Assembly (NCBI GenBank): GCA_938041955.1
Contig: CALISD010000086.1
Coordinates: 1 to 44,405, forward strand
Reading direction: 5' to 3'
Length of the DNA stretch: 44,405 nt
From: an uncultured Granulosicoccaceae bacterium
Lineage (GTDB): Bacteria; Pseudomonadota; Gammaproteobacteria; Granulosicoccales; Granulosicoccaceae
In this document: positions 1 through 6,845 of the stretch, piece by piece
Position numbering within the stretch: the first letter of the stretch is position 1
Layout: each line of letters opens with the position of its first letter
Notes under the pieces: model-generated
The model's database searches: none
Seen by the model: the letters and a program-made list of their open reading frames with translations, nothing else
Told to the model about the DNA's origin: nothing
Translations under genes and position numbers: made by a program

Positions 1-1
1 T

Positions 2-130
2 GATATCTCACTGCATAGCCAGGCCCATTTAAATAGTGTTGCAAGGCAATTGAATGAAAGGCCGAGAAAGACTTTGCAATATGAAACACCGGCTGATAGA
101 TTTAATTCCTGTGTTGCACTGATCAATTGA
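2..130 (+). mobile_element. 3' end of IS30-family transposase gene (cut by window edge)
   Basis: Reading the frame that begins at base 2 gives 42 codons and then TGA. The peptide contains LNERPRKTLQYETPADRFN, which closely matches the conserved C-terminal end of IS30-family DDE transposases (LNxRPRKxLxxxTPxD). Only the tail is visible because the window starts inside the gene, so I cannot say whether the element is intact. The sequence just after the stop (GTTGCACTGATCAATTGAA region, about 113-140) resembles the right end of IS30-type elements, but the exact inverted repeat cannot be confirmed without the left end. Its position next to the hydrolase/Rsd-like cassette marks this side of the window as a mobile region. 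Confidence 0.75.
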
Positions 131-238
131 ATTCACAGCACTCTTCAGTCATTGGCCAAGCTTGTAAGAATATTCCTACACACGACTATACGTAGTGCCG
201 CAATCGGCCAAAAAAAACCAGAAAGTCGCCGAATCAGT

Positions 239-1165
239 TTATTCCTTTGCGAGGGTAGAACTTTCTCTCTGACTGAAAACTTCATTGCTTAACCATGATA
301 ACAACTGAAGTGAAACTTTGGGATTATTAACAAGGTGGGTGTGGTTTGTGTCTAAGTACTCAGGATACAAGTTGAAGTGCTCGCAAGCACTTGACAGTGA
401 ATTTCGAACATCACTGTTCAGCTCTAACACAAGGCCATCATTAGGACTACCAGAGAGCGATTTTTGTATTCTACGATTTGTAAGTCGGTTGAAGAATTTG
501 CTTTTGCCCACTTCTAACCACTCTTTACCTCCAGAAATGCTTAAGACAGGTATATCCTTGAGGTTCTCAATCGCCTCCTGGCTTAAGATCTGAATGAGTT
601 TGTCATCTTTCAGATTGCTATCATCACCCACAAGCTCTCTCGCTGATTGAAACGAAGGTGAAAAACCGCCGATTGATCCAGATACATGCTCGCCCCACCG
701 TACCATTGCTTTCAGCTCTTGGTTGCCAATGAAAGCACCGTGATGAGGAGTGCCGAGCGTTGCTAATGCGGAAACATACACCCCACCAGAACAAAGTTGG
801 CATAGAGCCCGGCCAACCAAGCCGCCCATGCTATGGCAAACCAGACTAGCTAAATTATCTTCAAGGGCTCCACCAGACAATTCGTTGTAGTTGTCAAGAA
901 TATCCGAAAGGATCTCAGCAGCTTTCTTTATGCCTCGATAGGAGTTGTAATTCCAGATAAAAACATTACATCCATTACTCGTCAGTACATCACCTATTGA
1001 TGCCATGTAGTGACCACTGGCCGTAAACCCATGAATTAAAATTACATTTTTTGAATTTTTAAAATCGTCAGAATTTGCCCGTCGGTTTTTACTATAGTGC
1101 CATAGCTCGTCCCCGATTCTAGATGACCGTAAAGAGCTGAGTGGAGCACCAAGGTGATTACTCAT
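239..1165 (-). CDS. alpha/beta-hydrolase, lipase-like (PGAP1/triacylglycerol-lipase type)
   Basis: This 308-residue protein has the classical lipase layout. It has an oxyanion-hole segment ILIHGFTASGHYM (residues 42-54), a nucleophile elbow CHSMGG with Ser112, then LGTPHHG (137-143), which follows the elbow in PGAP1-like lipases. A likely acid Asp243 lies in SPNDGLV and a likely catalytic His277 in NHTHLV near the end. There is no signal peptide or membrane segment, so it should be cytoplasmic. The substrate is unknown and could be a phospholipid or other ester. The ATG overlaps the stop of the upstream Rsd-like gene by 8 bases (1158-1165), and GGAG lies 6 bases before it, so the two genes are probably translationally coupled. 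The hydrolase assignment is firm; involvement in defence or membrane attack is only inference from the mobile context. Confidence 0.8.
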   Translation of the reverse strand: MSNHLGAPLSSLRSSRIGDELWHYSKNRRANSDDFKNSKNVILIHGFTASGHYMASIGDVLTSNGCNVFIWNYNSYRGIKKAAEILSDILDNYNELSGGALEDNLASLVCHSMGGLVGRALCQLCSGGVYVSALATLGTPHHGAFIGNQELKAMVRWGEHVSGSIGGFSPSFQSARELVGDDSNLKDDKLIQILSQEAIENLKDIPVLSISGGKEWLEVGKSKFFNRLTNRRIQKSLSGSPNDGLVLELNSDVRNSLSSACEHFNLYPEYLDTNHTHLVNNPKVSLQLLSWLSNEVFSQRESSTLAKE

Positions 1166-2087
1166 ACGGGACTCCGAATATAATACAATTGATTTTAAAG
1201 TCGTTTATTAACCCATCATTACAAGTAGCAACTTCATTGTCTGGATCAACAAGATCCAAATACCCAGGGTATACAGAAAGGCTCTGCGGTTTCTTGACTA
1301 CATTCCCAACGAAAGTCCGTACTGCACCACTTGCTAAGAAAACGCAGTAGATCTCTATATTCTTATGGTTTCCATCTGACCTGGTATTTATGAATGGTAC
1401 TTCTATCGGTTGATTCTCTAAATGCAATAGAAAGTTTTCGATATGTTCAATAGTAGTTCCAGATATGGTGTTACTAGTAATCTGTACAGGATGCGTAATC
1501 ACATTGTCAGTCTGCATCCGACAGTTTGCTTTTGCCAACAAATTCTCTAATAAATAATTACTGCAAACAGTCGTGGATAAATTTTCCTGAATAGTATTTC
1601 TGTTACGAGCGGGTGGATCTATTTTCCCCGATTCTGTATTCAATAGAGCATCAAACAGTTCGTCCTCTAAAAAAACACGCCTTGCAATAATTTCACCGAG
1701 TTCAGTAAGGTCTTTTTTTAGGTGTTTGTAATCTACAGCGGCTCCATCGAAGTTTTCGTACACATCATTAAACTCTACGAAAACATCGGTTGTCTCACCA
1801 ATACCCGGGTAGCTTTTTCTGGCCACTTCTTTAACAATTGCACGGCGCTCCGTCCCATCGAGAATTCGTTGGTATACGGTAAAATGACCTGTAGCGAGAT
1901 AGTTAACTAGGATATTTAGAAATTCTTGCATTTCCTCCGGTGCGATGTTGTTTGTGGCCTTACGGCCAATAATATTATGGGCAAGAATCAAATCTTGACG
2001 TTGATCTCGAAGGGCATCGATTGTCTCTGACAATTTGCGTTTACGGTCTTCAGTTTTTCGAATTAGTCGGTCGGATCCAGTAGTCAC
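1158..2087 (-). CDS. Rsd/AlgQ-like domain fused to an unknown C-terminal region
   Basis: Residues about 10-150 resemble Rsd/AlgQ, the anti-sigma-70 factor of gammaproteobacteria. The stretch LVNYLATGHFTVYQRIL (60-76) parallels LVDYLSAGHFSIYERIL of E. coli Rsd, and the later segment with LGEIIARRVFLEDEL (130-144) parallels IGEALEARFVLEDKL. Normal Rsd/AlgQ proteins are about 158-160 residues; this one is 309. Residues about 165-309 form an extra region, partly beta-rich in appearance, with several cysteines, that I do not recognise. The start is GTG at 2087 with AGGA about 8 bases upstream. It overlaps the downstream lipase-like gene. By family the N-terminal part would bind RNA polymerase sigma-70 region 4, but the fusion and mobile location suggest a different job, perhaps sensing or redirecting host transcription. 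That last point is speculation. Confidence 0.72.
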   Translation of the reverse strand: MTTGSDRLIRKTEDRKRKLSETIDALRDQRQDLILAHNIIGRKATNNIAPEEMQEFLNILVNYLATGHFTVYQRILDGTERRAIVKEVARKSYPGIGETTDVFVEFNDVYENFDGAAVDYKHLKKDLTELGEIIARRVFLEDELFDALLNTESGKIDPPARNRNTIQENLSTTVCSNYLLENLLAKANCRMQTDNVITHPVQITSNTISGTTIEHIENFLLHLENQPIEVPFINTRSDGNHKNIEIYCVFLASGAVRTFVGNVVKKPQSLSVYPGYLDLVDPDNEVATCNDGLINDFKINCIIFGVPYE

Positions 2088-2115
2088 TGATGAGTCCTGA
2101 AAATGTCTACCTCCG

Positions 2116-2144
2116 AAGTTATTCTAAGTTGCCAATGTAGTCAA
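2116..2144 (-). promoter_or_regulatory. candidate sigma-70 promoter for the Rsd-like/lipase pair
   Basis: On the minus strand TTGACT (2144-2139) is separated by 17 bases from TAACTT (2121-2116), about 28 bases before the GTG start. The -35 box is good and the -10 box is poor, so this is only a candidate. The rest of 2145-2361 is AT-rich and shows no gene. Confidence 0.3.
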
Positions 2145-2361
2145 CACCAGAGACGTTTGCATAGGAAACGAAGTCTGCTGTTCACGGATGTACAAGCATT
2201 TGTGTATCCGGTAACTCAGAGTAAATTTCATATAGAGATACATTCAGTTGCTTATATAAAAAATTGCAACTAAGGGAGTATCGGCTCATTATTAAGCATG
2301 GAAGTATCTATATATTATCGAGGTGCTAATGACCGGTTTGGGCACATTCCTGCCGGTAGTT

Positions 2362-2384
2362 GCGCGAGGTGCTATGCCTCGCGC
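2362..2384 (-). terminator. stem-loop downstream of the cold-shock gene
   Basis: A perfect 8-bp stem, GCGCGAGG (2362-2369) with CCTCGCGC (2377-2384), encloses a 7-base loop about 22 bases past the cold-shock stop codon. No clear U-tract follows on the minus strand, so it may be a terminator or simply a 3'-end stabilising hairpin. Confidence 0.4.
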
Positions 2385-2405
2385 GTGACAACTTAATACT
2401 GAGTT

Positions 2406-2633
2406 TTATACTACGGCTTCCAGCACAATCACTTCTGCAGCTTGCAAACCCTTCTCACTTTTCGTCTGGATGAATTCGACGGCCTGGCCTTCGCGTAGTG
2501 TTTTGTAGCCTTCTGCTTGAATCGAACGATAATGAACCATTACGTCCTCTCCTGATTCGTTGACTATAAATCCATAGCCTTTGGCGTTGTCGAACCACTT
2601 TACTGTGCCGGTTCTTTTGTTGCGATTATTCAC
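2406..2633 (-). CDS. cold-shock domain protein, CspD-like
   Basis: The 75-residue protein is a single OB-fold cold-shock domain that binds single-stranded RNA or DNA. RNP1 is visible as KGYGFI (18-23). RNP2 reads VMVHY (31-35) rather than the usual VFVHF. The segment IQAEGYKTLREGQAVEF resembles the CspD branch (IQMDGYRTLKAGQ in E. coli CspD) more than CspA. AGAGGTAA sits 7 bases before the ATG as a good ribosome-binding site. It is a single gene, divergent from the SRAP gene at 2852; the 218-base gap between them holds both promoters but I see no convincing boxes. An RNA chaperone or replication-modulating role follows from the family only. Confidence 0.9.
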   Translation of the reverse strand: MNNRNKRTGTVKWFDNAKGYGFIVNESGEDVMVHYRSIQAEGYKTLREGQAVEFIQTKSEKGLQAAEVIVLEAVV

Positions 2634-2851
2634 TGCGTTACCTCTACTTCGTTTACAACGTGAAGTTATAGGTTGCCACTGTTGCGAGTATGGCCACTGT
2701 GATCAATGTCTCACAAGATGAAGCCGCAATAATTTACGGCAGCTAGGGAAATAGGATGTTCGGAGGCAATCTGTTTCGAAAGGATTCGTTAATGCTGGAT
2801 CACATCCGTTCCGCCTGATAATGTATCAATAGAAAATCGGAGTAAGGCTTT

Positions 2852-3520
2852 ATGTGCGGTCGAATGAATATCTCGGATCATGAAGGCGTTCAGTGGCTAC
2901 TTCGCTCTATCGGCCTCATGGCATCGCCAGTGCAAGCACCTAAATTCAACGTCGCGCCCACCCGACAACTGGACGTTGTCAACATGAACAACGGCAAGCC
3001 GGAATTGACCTCAATGAGTTGGGGGGTCAGCATGAAAACCAAAGGCAAAAAAGGTCAGGAGATTATCCGCAGAGTCTCGAACGCTCGCGACGATAAAGTC
3101 TGGACCTCCTATCTCTGGCGCTATCTTATTCCTGAACAACGTGTTCTCATTCCAGTTAATGGCTTCTACGAATGGAAACGTGAAAACAAAAAACTGGTTG
3201 CCGCCTATCACATCACTCCTGCTGCAGGTCCAGCCATGTTCTTTGCAGGGATCTATAAGAAACCCAAAGACGAAGAGACAAACGCCGAAGTCACTATTGT
3301 GACGACAGCTGCCAACAAAGCAATGAGTGAGGTGCATGATCGTATGCCGGTAATACTGACATCGGACAATGCGGCACTGGCCTGGATACAGGAGAACGAT
3401 CGGGATTCACTGGATGAACTTATCCAACCCGCTGACAACAATGCACTGGTTTTTACCCAGGTGAGTGAATATGTCAATAAGTCTACTCATGAAGGGATAC
3501 AGTGCATTGAGCCTGTGTAA
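2852..3520 (+). CDS. SRAP-family protein (YedK/HMCES), abasic-site sensor
   Basis: SRAP proteins crosslink covalently to abasic sites in single-stranded DNA through their N-terminal cysteine and so protect replication forks. All expected elements are here: Met-Cys2-Gly-Arg at the start (Cys2 becomes the N-terminus after methionine removal), NVAPT (33-37), NGFYEW with Glu107, and VHDRMPVIL with His162. At 222 residues the length is normal for the family. GGAGTAAGG lies about 5-12 bases upstream of the ATG. It is divergent from the cold-shock gene and followed by the broken channel gene. No SOS (LexA) box was seen upstream. Confidence 0.92.
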   Translation: MCGRMNISDHEGVQWLLRSIGLMASPVQAPKFNVAPTRQLDVVNMNNGKPELTSMSWGVSMKTKGKKGQEIIRRVSNARDDKVWTSYLWRYLIPEQRVLIPVNGFYEWKRENKKLVAAYHITPAAGPAMFFAGIYKKPKDEETNAEVTIVTTAANKAMSEVHDRMPVILTSDNAALAWIQENDRDSLDELIQPADNNALVFTQVSEYVNKSTHEGIQCIEPV

Positions 3521-3603
3521 AGAATAACTGCGCCTGTGGATGAATTGGCGCTAACCGAGGCCAATAGCGGCCATTCGATCGTCTGTGGAAATAAATATTG
3601 GAT

Positions 3604-3816
3604 ATGAATTCGGAACGCGCCGAAAAAAAACATATTGATTATACTGGGCCAATTTCACTGCTAACTACAGCAGTGATAGCACCATGGATAATCTACATTC
3701 TTTACGGAGATGAAAATAATTTTTCAGGTTCAGGGGTTGGGTCCTACTTCACACCATGGGAAGCTCTATATTTTAGCGTAGTTACCTTTACTACACTCGG
3801 GTATGGAGACATATAA
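3604..3816 (+). pseudogene. truncated potassium-channel (two-TM/pore) gene
   Basis: The 70-residue product has one membrane segment (SLLTTAVIAPWIIYILY), a pore-helix region (PWEALYFSVVTF) and the K+ selectivity filter TTLGYGD, and then stops two residues later at TAA 3814-3816. A working two-TM K+ channel needs the second membrane helix after the filter, so this is a fragment. The break coincides with the start of IS-end-like palindromic repeats at 3817, which suggests that a mobile element replaced the 3' part. I did not find the missing half elsewhere in the window. The start is uncertain (TTG 3598 or ATG 3604). Confidence 0.75.
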
Positions 3817-3916
3817 GTGATCAGTGATCACCCTGATGTTACTATCAGCATTCGCGCTTTAGAGGGACTTAGGTGATCACTTTAAACCGGAATGACTGAT
3901 CACTTTCACCAGAATA
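3817..3916. mobile_element. IS-end-like repeat cluster (remnant)
   Basis: GTGATCAGTGATCACC (3817-3832) is followed by two direct repeats, TGATCACTTTAAACCGGAAT (3874-3893) and TGATCACTTTCACCAGAAT (3897-3915), at a 23-base period. Several copies of a short terminal repeat inside an element end are characteristic of IS21-family insertion sequences. No istA/istB-like gene is present, so this would be a decayed end. The remainder, 3917-4094, shows nothing recognisable. Confidence 0.5.
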
Positions 3917-4094
3917 CGCACTTGAGCTATAAGCTGTAAGAATCAACACTGTATCTTGTAGTACGAGTCAGAAAACAGCCCAGCTCTGTCCTCAGCTGAA
4001 TCAAGATCAGTATTTCTTACGGGCTATCCGGTTCCTCATTGCTGCCGTTCGTCAGCTTTGGGGCATTTTATTTACTGAACCGCAAACTACCGGG

Positions 4095-5123
4095 TTACGT
4101 TTTTTTCAATGAATCGTAGAATGTGTGGGGCACCAAGTACACTGCACCTCTGGCTCTAGTTAGCGCAACATATAGCTTATTCTTAGTAGTTTGATTCAAC
4201 TCGCTCAAATTGTCAGCTTCAAACAGTTCTAATGTAGTTTTATTAAGAACTACGCAAATATTTTGGTAATCATCTCTTCCTTTTGATTTACCCCAATTAT
4301 TTGAAATACACTCATATTTTGATTGGTTGTCATAGAATAGCTTTACAATGTTGGCATCATCAAACAGCCTAGCAGCAGTATCACCATCATCTACGAACTG
4401 CACTTCAGAAGTATCTGCATGATGAGACTCAATCCAGATGCCAAGCTTCTGTGATACAAAACCACAAACTTTTGGACCACAACGATGGCTCTTTTGTAGC
4501 GTGTCGGGGTCTAGCACCAAACCTGCTTGCTCAAACTCTTTCTTAAACTTTTCGTAGTCTCTATGAAGATTTTTTCGTGTACTACCATCACGGCTAGTAT
4601 CAAAAGTGTGCTGATAGAAGTCACCCACATAGAGTATCTTAAGATTTGCCTGGCAAATATTGAGAATAAAATTAAAATCATTTGCGGCGAAATCTTGTAT
4701 TTCATCAACGCATATTTCATCAAAGTATTTCTCAATCCGTTGACAGACATCATCAATCGAGTCGGTCGCAAACAATAGTTTCGAAATACGATTGTGATAA
4801 AGCCTTCGGCTTTTCGTGAGGTAATGCTGTCTATTCGTTTTCGAAGTTCTTTGTGGTGGCGTTGCTTTCCAGTCAATTCCATTAATTTCCAGCTTGTAGC
4901 CGAGAAGCGGCCTTACACAAAACTGATAAAGAAACTGAAAATAGGTATAAATAACAATATTATCGGGCACGCACCCGAACTTTCCAACGACTTTTAGTCG
5001 CAGCGTACGATAGTTCTCGATGGTGTACGTGACAAGAAGCGTCCGCCTGTCAGGATTCAGATTGTCTACGATTAATGTTGTTTTGCCTGAACCAGCAACC
5101 GCGAATATTATTCGTTTATCCAT
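4095..5123 (-). CDS. compact UvrD-like helicase, GajB-like (Gabija)
   Basis: Superfamily-1 helicase motifs are visible: Walker A AGSGKTT (10-16), Walker B VDEIQDF (139-145), GDFYQ (167-171), the SHRCG segment (212-216) and motif VI YVALTRAR (318-325). At 342 residues it is clearly shorter than described GajB (about 490), so the accessory 1B/2B domains must be reduced. The gene starts inside the end of the OLD-nuclease gene (16-base overlap, 5108-5123), so the two are co-translated. In Gabija, GajB assembles with GajA and is thought to sense or use DNA ends and nucleotides during phage infection. The pairing with an OLD nuclease upstream supports the assignment; the helicase motifs alone would not. 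Confidence 0.78.
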   Translation of the reverse strand: MDKRIIFAVAGSGKTTLIVDNLNPDRRTLLVTYTIENYRTLRLKVVGKFGCVPDNIVIYTYFQFLYQFCVRPLLGYKLEINGIDWKATPPQRTSKTNRQHYLTKSRRLYHNRISKLLFATDSIDDVCQRIEKYFDEICVDEIQDFAANDFNFILNICQANLKILYVGDFYQHTFDTSRDGSTRKNLHRDYEKFKKEFEQAGLVLDPDTLQKSHRCGPKVCGFVSQKLGIWIESHHADTSEVQFVDDGDTAARLFDDANIVKLFYDNQSKYECISNNWGKSKGRDDYQNICVVLNKTTLELFEADNLSELNQTTKNKLYVALTRARGAVYLVPHTFYDSLKKT

Positions 5124-6679
5124 ATTACTGCTCGGGCTATATAGTCTGGTACCACTAGCTCATCCATCTTCTTATCGAGTAATTCAAAAGCAACCTCTGA
5201 CTTGTTTCCAATCATGTACTCAAGCACGGTCAAAGTCCTACGATCAGGCAGAAAAAGCTCGTCACAAATATCCTTGTTGACTTCGTACATTATTACTTCG
5301 AATGTATAGAGATCATCGTTTACTTCCGAAAAAACCCGCATGTGATCATGCCCTGTATAATCGGCGTAATTGTCTATACAATTTTCTGCATGGTTTTTAT
5401 CATTATCACGAATAACAGCAGTTTTCACTGGTATGTTGATTGCAAGATTCATATACCGCTTGAAGCTAGTGCCACCAACAGAAATGATTTCTACCCCACA
5501 TTCACTTGCTGATTTCTTTACGATTTTCTCGAAGAAGGCTTCTAGTAACATATACTCAGCGTCTCCCTCTACCAGAATGACTTTTCTCGCCAATACATAT
5601 TGCAATACGTTATTGTCTGGAGCCTTAATAAAAAACTCAGCAGTCTTGTCATCAAGATCAGCAAGCAAAGCTGGCGTGTTAGAATCATGATGCACCATTA
5701 TGGTTTTGCGTAAATCTAACCGAGCACTTACAAAACCGTTGTGAGTTGCGATAATTACCTGTTGATTCGCAGCTTCTGAGATGTTTTTTATCAACTTCCG
5801 CATACTTACAGCACTTAAGTGATTCTCCGGTTCTTCAAGAAGAATTACATCAAAAGATACAGAATCAGCGTTATTTTTGAGTGCATACTCTGTCTTAATT
5901 ATTGACTGCCTGCCTTTCCCTTTGTCTTCAATGTCAATACCACTCTCAGAAATTGTTAGATCACGAGATAGGGATGACTTCCCATCTGTGCGAATACAAA
6001 AATCGAAGTCCTCAATATCGTCGTTTAGTTCCTTGAGTACATTGTCAGCAAAAGCACGCTTGCTGTTTCGATAGGCAAATTTATGTTGGCTTTTTTGTAC
6101 TCCGCCGGCTACCCCATCATATAAAGACGAAATATAATCCCTCGTCGCGTACTCATTATTTATCTGGGAACTGTCTAATAGTAAATGTCGCAATGCTCGT
6201 TTATAACCAGAATAGCTTTCCCCAGAAAACGTTTTGAATGAGACGGAGTAGTATTCAAACGGGAATCCGATATCCGTTTCTTGTAGAAGCTCATGTATTT
6301 GCTCTCCAAACTCATCGGATGGCTTGCATCGAAGACAAATACCATCGTGATTTTCATCAGCTGAATTACCTTTTCCATGAAGCCATGCTTTTCCCTCGTC
6401 ACTCAGATATACCTCGATGTATAACTCAGGTAGATCTTCGTATTTACGTTCGCGTAGGCTTAAAAATTGTTGAATACAAGTAACATTGAAAAGACTATCT
6501 AGTCCTATGCTTTCAATCTTATGTCGACTGCCTGACATCACCAGGTCAATCGCATTTAAGATGCTGCTTTTTCCTGCTTCATTATCACCAATTAAAACAC
6601 TCAGTTCGGAATCAAATTGTACTTCGAATTTGGTGAAGCGTTTATAGTTGTGAATTTTGATTTTTTGTATATGTGTCAT
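5108..6679 (-). CDS. OLD-family ATPase-TOPRIM nuclease, GajA-like (Gabija)
   Basis: The 523-residue protein has an N-terminal ABC/SMC-type ATPase and a C-terminal TOPRIM nuclease. Walker A is GDNEAGKSS (31-39), a signature-like GKGRQS lies at about 254-259, Walker B is ILLEEPENHLS (279-289) and the switch histidine is in ATHN (311-314). TOPRIM acidic residues are seen in LVEGDAEYMLLE (Glu371, Glu375) and RDNDKN (Asp425, Asp427). This is the class 2 OLD architecture, which is followed by a UvrD-like helicase, as here. GajA nicks phage DNA and is restrained by nucleotides in uninfected cells, according to published Gabija work. A possible AGGAG is rather far (about 14 bases) from the ATG. The gene is 166 bases downstream of the PD-(D/E)XK gene on the same strand. 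Confidence 0.82.
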   Translation of the reverse strand: MTHIQKIKIHNYKRFTKFEVQFDSELSVLIGDNEAGKSSILNAIDLVMSGSRHKIESIGLDSLFNVTCIQQFLSLRERKYEDLPELYIEVYLSDEGKAWLHGKGNSADENHDGICLRCKPSDEFGEQIHELLQETDIGFPFEYYSVSFKTFSGESYSGYKRALRHLLLDSSQINNEYATRDYISSLYDGVAGGVQKSQHKFAYRNSKRAFADNVLKELNDDIEDFDFCIRTDGKSSLSRDLTISESGIDIEDKGKGRQSIIKTEYALKNNADSVSFDVILLEEPENHLSAVSMRKLIKNISEAANQQVIIATHNGFVSARLDLRKTIMVHHDSNTPALLADLDDKTAEFFIKAPDNNVLQYVLARKVILVEGDAEYMLLEAFFEKIVKKSASECGVEIISVGGTSFKRYMNLAINIPVKTAVIRDNDKNHAENCIDNYADYTGHDHMRVFSEVNDDLYTFEVIMYEVNKDICDELFLPDRRTLTVLEYMIGNKSEVAFELLDKKMDELVVPDYIARAVIWINE

Positions 6680-6845
6680 CGATTCTTTTCTCGGCTCCTA
6701 CCGCGATTAGTCGCCGATACTAAAAGTAACATGCGTTTGCTAGAAATAACTATGCTTACGAGCGGAAGCAAAAAGTACTAAGCGAGACCCTCGCTATCGA
6801 AACGACTGTACTGCGAGTCGTTGCCTGGGGTTACCAGTTATATTG

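Noticed and set aside
5108..6679. PARIS or Septu ATPase instead of Gabija
   Set aside because: ATPase and TOPRIM are in one protein and the partner is a UvrD-like helicase; PARIS has a separate TOPRIM protein and Septu has an HNH partner.
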